Origin: Tanypteryx hageni
Taxonomy: Eukaryota > Arthropoda > Insecta > Odonata > Petaluridae
Length of the DNA: 64,000 nt
NCBI GenBank assembly: GCA_028673005.1
Contig: CM054113.1
Span: forward strand, 38,320,117 to 38,384,116
Reading direction: 5' to 3'
This document shows positions 36,484 through 46,183 of the stretch, in pieces; position 1 is the stretch's first letter; the number at the start of each line of letters is the position of its first letter. The notes beneath the pieces are model-generated. The model was not told the origin of the DNA, searched no databases, and saw only the letters and a list, made by a program, of their open reading frames with translations. Both the position numbers and the translations under genes were made by a program.

Positions 36484-37112
36484 ATGTGGGCAACACATGA
36501 CTTTCTCCATATTTATATGGCAAATTACATGTTGTTAGCTCTGGGATCGTTGTCAAAATTTACTTCCGGTTGACAATTAAGAAAAGAAAAGGAGCGTTAC
36601 TAAGACATAACTTAGCGTCAATTGTTAACAATAGTCTTTGGTAGGTGGCGTGGTGGTGGAAGCTACAAATACAAGATATCTCTTAAACAATGCATTATAT
36701 GGAAAAATGTAATAAACAAAGACTGTAGAAAATAAAATTTCCTACAACTTTTATTCTCGTACATTTTTACATTTATCAAATATAAAAGCAAATATTTAAA
36801 AATAACGGATAAGTGACAAGAGTAAACACCCACTTCCGGTTGACCGATTTTTACCAAAAACTAATCACATCATCTAACTTTTATAAAAATGTTAAATATA
36901 AAATTTTGTGTTGACCTGATTAATAGTTTTTGAGTTAAAGCGCCCACAAAAATCTCTCACATACAGACAGACACACACAGACATCATCGAGAAAATAGTC
37001 AAAACGTGTTCAGGGGACCTTAAAACATGTATTTCCGTTGAAATCTCGAATTCGATTTTTTTCATGAAAACAATACTTTCTCTATACTTTGTATATGGAG
37101 AAAGTAAAAATG
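36484..37112 (+). mobile_element. Dispersed repeat family, copy B
   Basis: The left end is a small hairpin (ATGTG...CACAT, 36484-36498) followed by ACTTTCTCCATAT. The right end is a hairpin closing with TATATGGAGAAAGTA, so the ends are also inverted with respect to each other. The last roughly 215 bp (about 36890-37112) nearly match 58590-58811, including ACGTGTTCAGGGGACC and a TCGAATTCGATTTTTTTCAT block. A variable CACAGACA-type stretch precedes them. Similar 3' regions occur in many insect genomes. I cannot assign the class, because neither a transposase nor a reverse transcriptase is visible. Confidence 0.7.
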
Positions 37113-37839
37113 TGGAAAAGTACTGTGTATTTAATAAGAATAACATTACCTACTTACACGAAGTCACGCCTGACTCAATTAATTCTATCCGTTATTATTA
37201 ATGTTTAAACTATTTAGAGCGCTGATATTTAAGACATTTGATTACTTATTGAATAGATTATTACTTCTCTGTTCAGAAAAGCTGCTGCTTTCAATCGCTA
37301 AAGCAACGAGAAACAAAAAAGACAAAATGTACAAAAATAAGATCGAAATTTCGCCAACCAAAACTCGAAACCTCGATAGCTGCTCATGAAAGGAGAAATA
37401 ACTAGATCCTCCATCTTCAAACGCGAATATCTCTGCTTTAATTCAATTGTGTTAACTAATTTTTAAATCAAATTTTCCTCTTCAATCTGCTTCATTTTTT
37501 ATAAACGTCTGCCACGAGATCTTATTTTTTATAAATTAATCACTCTTACGGCAGACTAAGTAATCACATTTATTCTCCTTGGTGTTGGATTGATTAATTC
37601 TAGGTTGAGAGAGTCTATGTTCTACTTCCAAAACTTTGTCAGTATCAAACAGATAAAATACCTATGCCTTCTTAACCGAGCGGCACATGAAGTCGACGAT
37701 TTAATTCACACAATCATTTCGTTATTTTTCTCGCGGAACTGGACGTCAACAAGAGACAAATATCTACTTACTCTCTAAGTCGAGAGACAAACAATAAATA
37801 TCAAACGTGCATTATTTCTGAAAAAGCCGCAGAAAATTT
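37113..37839. other. AT-rich non-coding sequence
   Basis: I see no supported feature. Confidence 0.5.
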
Positions 37840-37915
37840 CTGCCTTGACCAGGAATCGAAGCCGGGTCTTCCAATTGCCGGGCGGATATTCTAATCATTG
37901 AACTGCCGAGGCAGG
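37840..37915 (-). repeat. tRNA-Gly-like module 1
   Basis: The minus strand gives a full tRNA-like plan: acceptor strands TGCCTCG and CAAGGCA (one mismatch), a D arm AGTTCAATGATTAGAAT, an anticodon arm, and a B box CTTCGATTCC. The D-arm phrase and the T arm closely resemble glycine tRNAs. The anticodon loop is CCGGCAA, lacking the invariant U33, so a working tRNA is unlikely. It lies just outside the left GC-rich terminus at 37933. Confidence 0.65.
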
Positions 37916-38349
37916 CTGATTCTCCGGGTCTAGGACGTTTCGCTGCGGCAGTTTCGCCGCCAGGTGTTATTTCGAAATTTGTGCAAGGAATCATAAAAGT
38001 ACAATTTTCAATTATTTGGATATAGGATATGTAAGTACTTCAAAATCTTGCTAATGATTGGTATTTTATCTCGGAAACGTGGATTATAGGGAACAATTAA
38101 TAAACAAGTGTAATATGAAGAAACAGATCTTACGTTACAACTTAAAATCACCAATGTAATACAAGGTATACACGGTAGGACCAGTTTGATAGAATATGCT
38201 AGATCGACAGTAGTACCTACTCGCAATAATGTAGTTATTACGCCATATGTCGGTAGATTATAGAATTTTTTGGCTTTAAACAAATATTTCATACTTGCTT
38301 TTGTCTAAGTCTCAAACTCCTAATTCTTATTTTTGAAACGAGAAAAAAG

Positions 38350-38425
38350 TCTGCTATGATTCGAAATCGAACCTGGGTCTTCCATTTGCCGGGCGGTTGT
38401 TCTACCACTGAACTATCGTAGCAGA
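38350..38425 (-). repeat. tRNA-Gly-like module 2
   Basis: Read on the minus strand it begins TCTGCTACGAT and ends ATCATAGCAGA, an 11-bp acceptor-like pairing with one mismatch. It has a clear D arm (AGTTCAGTGGTAGAAC) and B box GGTTCGATTTC. The D arm matches glycine tRNA almost exactly. The anticodon loop (CCCGGCA region) is irregular. The module forms one end of a roughly 306-bp repeat unit. Confidence 0.7.
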
Positions 38426-38650
38426 TCAATTTTCACGTTTCTGAGCGCGGATGCTTTCTTGGTTGGGACCCAAACTAGCCAAGCTAGTATCAACCAGCCC
38501 CAACGGATGTCCTCGAAGAGATACGTCGAAAGAAACTCCTCCCTCTCAAATGATGAGATTGCCAAACTAGAAATTGATGGAATATACGGATCTGAAGATC
38601 CTATGCAGACAGAAATAAGCTATAATGTTGGGAATATTTATGAAACGAGA
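38426..38650 (+). repeat. Array unit body, forward copy
   Basis: This 225-bp segment follows tRNA-like module 2. It includes CCAACGGATGTCCTCGA, CTCCCTCTCAAATGATGAGA, TTGCCAAACTAGAAATTGA and AATGTTGGGAATATTT, and ends GAAACGAGAAAAAAGTCTGC. The same last phrase precedes module 2 at 38335-38355, giving a direct period of about 306 bp. An inverted copy lies at 38811-39030. It contains an open frame, but the inverted copy does not preserve it, so it is not treated as coding. Confidence 0.75.
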
Positions 38651-38728
38651 AAAAAGTCTGCTATGACTAACTTGGCTAGTTAGGGCCCCAATCAAGAAAA
38701 CGTCCGCGTTCAGAAACGAGAAAAACGA

Positions 38729-38803
38729 TCTGCTATGACAATTCAATGGTAGAATAGCCGCCCGGCAAGTGGAAGACCCGAGTTTGATTTCCGGACATAT
38801 GAG
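38729..38803 (+). repeat. tRNA-Gly-like module 3
   Basis: The plus strand shows TCTGCTATG, a D arm AATTCAATGGTAGAAT, CCGCCCGGCAAGTGGAAGAC and a weakened B box AGTTTGATTTC. The 3' acceptor strand has drifted. It is preceded by the same flank as modules 2 and 4 (CCGCGTTCAGAAACGAGAAA), so the copies were duplicated together with their flank rather than inserted independently. Confidence 0.65.
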
Positions 38804-38810
38804 ACTTTTT

Positions 38811-39030
38811 TCTCGTTTCAAAAATATTCCCAACATTACAGCTTATGTTTGTCTGCATAGTGTCTTCAGATTGCTATATTCCGTCAATTTCTAGTTTGGC
38901 AATCTCATCATTTGAGAGGGAGGAGTTTTCTTCGATGTATCTCGTCGAGAACATCCGTTGGGGCAGGTTGATACTAACTTGGCTAGTTCGCAACCAAAAA
39001 AGCATTCGCGTTCAGAAATGAGAAAATTGA
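38811..39030 (-). repeat. Array unit body, inverted copy
   Basis: This is the reverse complement of 38426-38650 with about 10-15 percent differences by eye, including the phrases AACGGATGTTCTCGA and TCAAATGATGAGATTGCC when read on the minus strand. Together with the forward copy it forms an inverted pair with a loop of about 160 bp containing module 3. Transcription through the region could give a long hairpin RNA. Confidence 0.75.
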
Positions 39031-39104
39031 TCTGCTACGATAGTTCAATGGTAGAATATCCGCCCAGCAAGTGAAAGACCCGGGTTTGATTCCCGGCAAT
39101 AGCA
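39031..39104 (+). repeat. tRNA-Gly-like module 4
   Basis: This is the best preserved of the four. It has TCTGCTACGATAGTTCAATG and GTAGAATATCC, a short anticodon arm, a perfect T arm CCCGGGTTTGATTCCCGG and a closing TAGCA that pairs with TGCTA. It still lacks U33, and its anticodon is not the glycine GCC. A SINE or structural repeat derived from tRNA-Gly is more likely than a tRNA gene. Confidence 0.7.
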
Positions 39105-39112
39105 TACTTTTT

Positions 39113-39349
39113 CACGAAGGCTTAATATTTCCGGGTGGTCACTACGTTGGTCAATTTGTAGACTGACAACAGTTTCGCCGAACTTCCTGTCGGCGTCTTA
39201 AGGACAGCTACTCCACTACGTCGATATTTCGGCCTGAAAACGCCGACAGGAAGGTCGGCGAAATTGTTGTCAGTATACAAATTGATCAGCGTGGTGACCA
39301 CCCGGAAATATGAAGCCTTCATGTCAGCAACACCGCGAAATCCTTCAAA
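39113..39349. mobile_element. Foldback insertion, Penelope-like terminal hairpin
   Basis: The arms 39115-39202 and 39231-39325 are near-perfect reverse complements of about 85 bp, with a loop of roughly 30 nt. Key words are CCGGGTGGTCAC, CAATTTGTAGACTGACAACA, GTTTCGCCGA and CCTGTCGGCG with their complements. The insertion interrupts the array unit exactly after module 4. The unit resumes at ACTTTTCTC (39350), and a short ACTTTT word sits on both sides as a possible target duplication. CTGA-AGA...GCGAAA is reminiscent of degenerate hammerhead cores in Penelope-like elements. That link is inference. Confidence 0.65.
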
Positions 39350-39440
39350 AGACTTTTCTCTTTTCAAAAATATTCTCAACATTACAGCTTATGCTTGTCT
39401 GCATAGGATTTCAGATCGCTATATTCCCTCAATTCCGAAT
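39350..39440 (-). repeat. Array unit body, truncated third copy
   Basis: AAAATATTCTCAACATTACA followed by GCTTATGCTTGTCTGCATAG matches the start of the inverted copy at 38811. It continues to about 39440 before similarity is lost. It is the remainder of the unit split by the foldback insertion. Confidence 0.7.
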
Positions 39441-39459
39441 TCTTATATTAAGAAAATAT

Positions 39460-39505
39460 GATGTGGCCACCACATGAATTTCACATTATCCGTAATATTT
39501 CTAAT
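39460..39505 (+). repeat. Left-end fragment of the 57.8-kb repeat family
   Basis: ATGTGGCCACCACAT (39461-39475) is a perfect small hairpin that also starts copy A at 57815, with one change there. It is followed by a drifted ACTTTCTCCAT word and CGTAATATTTCT. Only about 45 bp of similarity is visible. Confidence 0.55.
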
Positions 39506-40111
39506 AATTAATTCTTTTATCAAAGGGACATAATCTAATCATTGAAATAAAAATAATTTTCAACTACTTTGGATGAAGTTCAGAAATGGAAACTTTTCCT
39601 TACTTTTCATAGTCTTAAAATAAATATAAATATAATTAACTGCTTTGGACGAAAATACGTAGAATCCAATTCCGTTCAAAAGTGTTATCACATAAAGAGT
39701 TTAATTTGCTATTATGGCACACCTGTGTCTGATTTAAAACAAATATGCTGTTATGGTTTTTAAATATATGTATAAACTATAAATATTAAATATCGTTGAA
39801 AGTAATGTGGAAAGTTCAACACAAATATGTGTAAAGAATTTTATTATTCCTTGTATGAGGAGCCAAATATAACATTTATGCACGTATTTATTAGAAGATT
39901 ATATGCAATAAATTTAGTTGTAACTGGTTGTGCTAATCTATTCCGAATTCGTGAAAACAGAAATGTTTTAAGTTGCAGTTTTGGCAGTTCTGCTGGATAG
40001 TTAGGCAGAAAATCCCAAACACTTCATGTATTTATGTGAAGATTCTAAATACCAAATTTCCTTGAAATCGATTCAGCCTATTCTTCCCAATACACTAAAA
40101 ATTTATTAACG
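39506..40111. other. AT-rich interior of the composite segment
   Basis: I see no gene or paired repeat here. Confidence 0.45.
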
Positions 40112-40173
40112 AGGGCGGCGAAATGGCCGCGGCGAACCGTACCTCGCTGCGGAACTGCTGCAGCGAAACGGCC

Positions 40174-40599
40174 AATGCCTAATCTGCATACAAAAACCAA
40201 CCCTTTCACTTGTGCGTCTTTTAAAGATTTTTTAACTTTTTAAAAATTATCTAAATTCTTCACCTCTACTGCCTAATTTACGAGTGTGGTACAGAAATAA
40301 AAATGCGTTCATTTTATAGTAATTAAAAACATTTTAAGCGAGTGATAAATCGTTCCAATTTTCTCACGTGCAAACGTAAGTACCTATTCAACTTCCATCG
40401 GCAAAATTAACCTTATTTCACAAAAAAGGTGCACATGAGAAACTCGCGAATTCGCTTTCAAGCTTTCCCTTTTTCGAACAAACTCGAACTAGTGGCCGAG
40501 ACAAGAAAACAAACCGGCGGTTCCTTTCGCCCTAAAATTTATGTTCGTCACCTCGATTCGACATGTCATTCCCTCAAACTTTCCTTCCCATCTGTTTTC
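40174..40599. other. Non-coding spacer
   Basis: AT-rich sequence that becomes CpG-containing near 40430-40580, before the next pyrimidine island. Confidence 0.5.
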
Positions 40600-41035
40600 G
40601 CTGCGCTCCTGACATCCTAATCTCCCCTCTTCCATCATTTCTCTTTCGTTTCAGTTCTCCTTCAACTTCTTTCCATCTTCCCCATTTATACACTCCAGTT
40701 CTTCGACTCATCATCTTCCTTTAATCGCCATCCCGCTTCCCATCCTCCACTACAACAACAATCGCTCTTTCTTGTTTGCTGTTGGGAGTCTCATTTAAGT
40801 GGACAAACATGTGGCCACTTGCCTGGGAAGTGAAGGAAGGAGGAGTGCTAGAAATCCATTCCTTCCCATTCCTATTTCCCAACCCACGCATGCGAGAAAA
40901 CCAAGTGCCTCCCCCTCCCTCTTTAAGTCTCTCTGTCTCCTTACTCCTCTTTCCGTCTTTCTCCCGTTTCTCTCCCACCTCTTCCCCTCACTCTCCCACT
41001 CACAGTCTTCCTCCCTTAATCCTTTTTTCATACGA
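40600..41035. repeat. Pyrimidine-rich island with central patch
   Basis: Pyrimidine-rich sequence (40600-40760 and 40905-41020) flanks a non-repetitive patch (40780-40890). Frames on both strands are compositional. Confidence 0.65.
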
Positions 41036-41703
41036 AATTGTTATTGCTTACTGTATGCTATATTGAAGCTTTTAGTGCAGTGTAAACCGGTGAATAATTG
41101 AAACCCTCAACAAGATTGAAAGATACTACCAGTAACATTAGCCTATAATAATGGTTTCAGGACGATGAATTTCAGATGAGTTTCTTTCTATAAAAATAGG
41201 GGATCGCAATAGGAGAGACAAACTTACAAGTGAAAATCATTAGGATCAGTTTGGATTATTGCACTCCTTGGCTAATAATGGTGAATGATATTTATCGGTA
41301 TACGTAAAAGGGACAATGTGATCTCATTTTCGTTCGAGATAAAATGTTTGGTTCTCGGTATATTCTTATTGCCTGTTTCTCTATAAATTCTCTCCCTCGC
41401 CGCCCGCTTGTCCTCGCCAAATACATCGCTTACGGACTCCCATCCCATCAATCACGTTTATAAAAGTGGCGTTCGAATCGACCGTCGTGGGACACATGGG
41501 AATGAAATCGATGTTCACATTTGCGCACTTTGCACTTTTGAAAGGGAGTTGCCATTTTTCGGCTCGCATTTGTTCCAGAAGGAAGGAATTATGCTGCGCC
41601 TTTTTGAAGCCCATAACTAAAAACGAATTACGAACAACTCTCAGTGATTAGTTACCTCTCCATCTAATACATAATTTTCGTTAATTTTTTCAACGGACCC
41701 CGC

Positions 41704-41705
<2 letters not shown>
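41036..41705. other. Non-coding spacer
   Basis: AT-rich, with a CpG-containing patch of ordinary complexity at 41395-41610. Two plus frames and one minus frame overlap in that patch, and none has a recognisable domain or clear third-base bias. Confidence 0.45.

Positions 41706-41782
<77 letters not shown>
41706..41782. repeat. (TA)n microsatellite
   Basis: The longest TA array in the window, about 38 uninterrupted units. Confidence 0.97.
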
Positions 41783-41785
<3 letters not shown>

Positions 41786-42535
41786 GACCCCTCTTTTCTA
41801 ACATTTTCAAGCCACATTTTGAACTTCAAAACTTATTACCTCTCAGCGTCAATTTAACAAAATTTACTGTTTCCTAAATAGATTCACCTTAATGGATTAA
41901 TTAACGGGGCACATAGTAAAGATAGAAAAATCAAATACTGAATTAAGATCTACATCATAATTTTGTTAACAAAGGACACTTGTATCCGAAAAATAGTATA
42001 CTAGCACGCGTAACAAATCATGCATAGAGAAGTAGAATCACCCTAAGAAATGCAACAATGAAATGAAAGACATCTTCATCGTTTAATAACTTTTCAGAAC
42101 TATCTAAGCACAAAATAAGTTTAATTTCGCTACTCTCACCAAATGAAAGTAGTGAAAACTCTTGCATCACATAATGAGGCTTGATTTCATCTATTTATAC
42201 ATACGACAGTTTCATACGTATATCATTGATATGCTTGTTGGTCCAATTGTATATATATGGCGTTAGTCAGGACTACACTTTCTTAATACTGCGAACATGA
42301 AATTTATGAAGAGGCTAACTTCGCCAAAGACCCCTCTAAAAGGAAAAATAAATCTCACCAAAGAGAGATAGAGAGATAAAGTTGGTAAAAGTGAAGTTGA
42401 TCGTTAATTAGTCGTCGAAAAGGGTTGGATGAATATGGATGCAATGTTCCACTTCCAATTTAAGCGTCTCGAGTGACAAACGGGAACCTGAGATTATGTC
42501 GACGGCAGCGATCGAATGAGGTTGTAGAGGGATTT
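41783..42535. other. AT-rich non-coding sequence
   Basis: I see no supported feature. Confidence 0.5.
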
Positions 42536-42539
42536 TAAT

Positions 42540-43125
42540 GAAGTCATCAAAGATAAGGAAGGGGGTGGTATAACGAGGGGGAAAGGGGGAGGGAGGGAAG
42601 GGAGAAAGGGAGGTGGGCAAAGATGACGCGTTGCAAGGAATGAGAAGGGAGGGGACGAAAGAAGAATAGGGTATCGACTGGAGTGGGATAAACCTCCAGT
42701 TTTGAGAAGAGCTATGCCATGAGGCGCCATAACGCATTCCCTTTGTTGACGTAATGAAATTCTAATTATCCCTGCGATGGAGAGGGGAGGAACGGGGAGG
42801 GGCGAGGGAGGTGCAATGGGAGGGAGAAGGAAGCTTTTGCGAATAATTCATTTCTGCCTCCCCATCAGAGGTGGGAGGGTTGGATCGGGGAGGGTGGGCG
42901 AGGGAGAGCGTGGCGGGGTGGGGACCGAAGGAGAAAGGGAAGGGGTTCCGCATAAAGCGAGGGTGGCCTTGTCGAGAAGAGCGATAATTTCGGATTATAG
43001 TCCTCATTTGTTTCGGGAGGGCCCTTACGCCGATGATTACTGCAGTGGCGGGAGGCGGCTAATTATTCCTCTGCGGCCGCCACCATCTTCTCTCTCTCCT
43101 CCCGCCGCCTCCTCTCAGGCAAGGT
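42540..43125. repeat. Purine-rich island with a pyrimidine end
   Basis: Purine-rich blocks (42540-42670 and 42775-42960) are separated by a CpG-containing patch. They are followed by ordinary sequence and a short CTCTCTCCTCCCG tract near 43090-43110. Confidence 0.65.
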
Positions 43126-43975
43126 TTCCCTAAAGCTTACTTCTCTCATCCCTAACGGCCTCGAGATCTTCTCGGCAAACACAGAATCCCTTTCTAAAAA
43201 ATATCAAACGCGCGAAATGAAGGCCTTTGAAAACCGCCCGTAAAGGGTTAAAGAGTATTTAGGGGAATGTTTGACAAGTGAACGAAATAAGACAACGAAA
43301 TCCCCTATCTCTCTCTCTCTCTTTCTTGCACACAAATACTTCATCTTTCTCCTTTGCTCTTTTAGGTACACGATTTGGGAAATAAAAAATTGGAAGGAAA
43401 AATAGTACTTTGTTTCGCTTCTCGGACTAAAAATCAACCTTTAATTTTTTTCTCCGCTAGGAAAAACGATAAAATGATTCGTAAAGCATGCGAATAAAAC
43501 TCGAGAAGTGTTTTTTTATTCTTACAGTTTTGAACATGGTTAGTCACCGATAAATATTACTCTCAATATCACTTGAAAGAGGATTGATTTTAAGAGAAAA
43601 TCTGTCAGTACACCTTTACTGAAATTTAGCTTTTGATTTATTTTTTAAACATTTTCAGATATGTGTAAAAGCTTTTAGAAGGTAAGCACCTTAGCAAGTT
43701 GTTGGAATTTCAATTTGATATTTGGTAAACAATCCCGCATGCTAAGAAAACAAAACGGTTTTAATATTGACTCCCAATAACGGAGTGCATTTATAAGAAA
43801 CCTTTTCATTATTTTCTCTGAGTAAATATTAATATTTTACGCTACATTAATTTTTATTTTTAAAAAATTATTATTGATGCTTCCCGCCGAATATAACGCA
43901 ATGAAAAGCCTCTTTAACTCCTTTGTTTTATATTAAATAGTTGCTATGACCATCGGTTATAAAATAAGGAACATG
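43126..43975. other. AT-rich non-coding sequence
   Basis: I see no supported feature beyond a short (CT)n run near 43310-43322. Confidence 0.5.
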
Positions 43976-43979
43976 TAAA

Positions 43980-44320
43980 GCAGACGTGGATGGGAGATAA
44001 GAACACGGGAAAGGGAGGAAGGAGACGAAAGAGAGAATATAACGGTTGAGGAGAAAGAGGCATGTGGAGGTCGGGGAAGACAATAGCGTGTGTGTAGAGG
44101 AGAGAGATTGATGGAGACAGTTGGAACGTCGATAGCGAGAGGAGGGTTTTCGGGGGCCTTCGCCATTACCGCTAATGACCAAGAGCGGTCGCAGAGATGT
44201 ACCCCATGGGACACTTTGCCCCTTTGGGAGTGGAGGGATTGCGAGAGGAGACGGTTGCGGGTTCCTAGTCTAGACGGCAGGAGGAAGAGGAGGCTGGCCG
44301 CTCGGCACCTGATGCTCCCA
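43980..44320 (+). repeat. Purine-rich island
   Basis: The plus strand is G/A-rich to about 44150. The following patch to 44310 is CpG-rich and of normal complexity (for example ACCAAGAGCGGTCGCAGAGA). No gene is recognised. Confidence 0.6.
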
Positions 44321-45542
44321 AGATTGCTACACCGCTTTATGGATGCTGACGCTCATTTGAGCCAAATTGCTATTAAACGTCAAAAATATCATCTCCGATA
44401 TTTTCTCACTTCTCCCGTTTTCAGATGAGATGATCGCTTTTCAGCTCACATTTTCCAACACAGCATTAACTATCTTATCGCGCTTGCTTAAAATTTATTT
44501 ATATTTCTGATTTTTCGGCATGAAATTTAGTCGAAATCAACGTTGGTTATTATAAGAAAATAATTTTAACATCAATTTTTAGAATTAAAAGTGTTATATA
44601 TTATGATGAAATGAAAAATATACATAATGATGTACCATAAAACCTTTTCTATTTCTTAAGTTGATTTATACATTTAGCCTCAACAGCTGCAAGCAGGAAT
44701 TTTCAAAAGTAGGAATTCCTCAATAATAGTGCCTCTATTTTCTGAAATACTTAAATGAATCTTTTAGGGATAATAATGTAACATCTTTTTGTCTTATTTT
44801 CATGTAGCTTCCTTTCAATTCAATACATTTTGCAGTAATAAAATAATATGTATTCGCGTCTTGGTTCGAAAAAACCTTCCTTATCCATTCTCAATAGTGT
44901 CGCTCTGTTCCCATCACCTAAAAGTCAAACCAACAACCTCATTGTGGTCACATCTCCATGTAAGTATATATATATATACAATTTTCAAAAGTCTGTAAAT
45001 CTCTAATTAAAGGATACTTTCAGCAGAAAAAATTCTAATGCGCAATTGTATTATTGTGAAACAAATTACGTATCGGTCAATTAGAAACACCATACGGTAG
45101 ATCCTATTTAGCGGAAATTTCTTTAATTGGAAGGAAAAGTGATAAAAAATTATATCCTCTCAGGACTCTTATGCTCGAATCCCGAGTCTTTAAATTTACA
45201 CTTCTTTCAAAAATAGTAACTATTAAACCTAATATTACGAAATCTATGAAAGAATATACCTGATTCGTGCTGCCATTTTCCATATTATTCCATAATATCG
45301 TGGAGCGCTAAAATAAGAAGCCTCCATTTTTTAAATCTAAGCCTAAAAATATTATAAAACACGATCAGTGTTGTCTCAAACCCTTAAGTTTTTCTCACGA
45401 AACCCGATAAATCGCAGTTAAACTCCGGTCCCGTAAAATTAAACATAAGTCTCTATAAGCGACTCGCATAAGCTGCAACATGAAAAATATGTTTTCTCGC
45501 ACAAGGTAAACCAACACCATTATTCCGCGACAGAACTTCCAC
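44321..45542. other. AT-rich non-coding sequence
   Basis: I see no supported feature. A short (AT)n patch is at 44965-44979. Confidence 0.5.
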
Positions 45543-45679
45543 CGATGATCGCACAGATGGCGAGCGTCCACGCGTCTTCCCACGCGGCCCCCACCACCAC
45601 CCTCCCTCCGTTCCAGGGCAGACTGCTGGAGGAGGCCTCCCCGCTCTCCTGCGTCACCTCATGGTCGCCGAGGCACAAC
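45543..45679. CDS. Candidate protein-coding exon, strand unresolved
   Basis: This block is open on both strands with about 90 percent G or C at one fixed codon position, unlike the neighbouring AT-rich sequence. The plus frame from ATG at 45557 reads MASVHASSHAAPTTTLPPFQ and on to SWSPRHN, ending at a possible splice donor AAC/GTGCGT (45680). The overlapping minus frame puts the same bases in its third position. It reads LCLGDHEVTQESGEASSSSL, then a hydrophobic run WTLAICAIIG, ending at a possible donor (GT at 45542-45541). The minus version looks like an acidic stalk running into a membrane segment. I recognise no family. It could also be a CpG-rich non-coding block. Confidence 0.3.
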
Positions 45680-45825
45680 GTGCGTACCCAATGCACCGCC
45701 CCCCCTCTCCCCCCATATACCCGCTCCACTCCTCTCCACCACCCCCACGTGGTAGAGAAGGAAAGCAACCTCTCCATCTCTAGCCCCTTTAATCCACACT
45801 CTCCCGCCACGCACCGCCCACTTGC
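45680..45825. repeat. Pyrimidine-rich tract
   Basis: C-rich pyrimidine sequence with CACC and CCCC patches directly follows the candidate exon. Its open frames are compositional. Confidence 0.6.
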
Positions 45826-46183
45826 GATACGCCCAGCAGGGTCCGAATTACAAAGTGCGACCTTTTAGGCCAAATGGATACAGCGTTCCCCTTTTCGAGT
45901 TTATAACTGGTGAAAATATGATGATGATGATGTACTATACGCGAAATAATGCCAGGAAACTCGCTCATCTCGTGAGAAAATATTTTTACCCAGTTCTAAT
46001 TTATAATTTATTTTTCTCTCTCCTTATTTCTCGCTTTGTTTTCATAATTTCTGTTTTCTATATTCCTCAGCATATTTCACTGATTATTCGTTTTAACCTC
46101 ACTCAACATTTATATTGCCTTAAGTAACTATTCTGTTTAGATATTTTTATTTTATTTAACAATAAAAATTTTGCTAGGTGTGA

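Larger units (their letters stand above)
37933..40173. mobile_element. Composite segment bounded by GC-rich inverted termini
   Basis: The left block 37933-37960 (GGACGTTTCGCTGCGGCAG...) matches the reverse complement of 40146-40173 (GGCCGTTTCGCTGCAGCAG...) over about 28 bp with a few changes. Further in, both sides have TTCGCCGC phrases (right side 40112-40139). The segment encloses three tRNA-like modules, a repeat array and a foldback insertion. It may be one large non-autonomous transposon, perhaps Mutator-like given the repeated CG-rich subterminal words, carrying passengers. It could equally be two unrelated solo ends of the same family. No target duplication was found. Confidence 0.45.

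Noticed and set aside
37840..39104. Functional tRNA-Gly genes
   Set aside because: All four modules lack U33 and the GCC anticodon, have irregular anticodon arms, and lie in a duplicated repeat.
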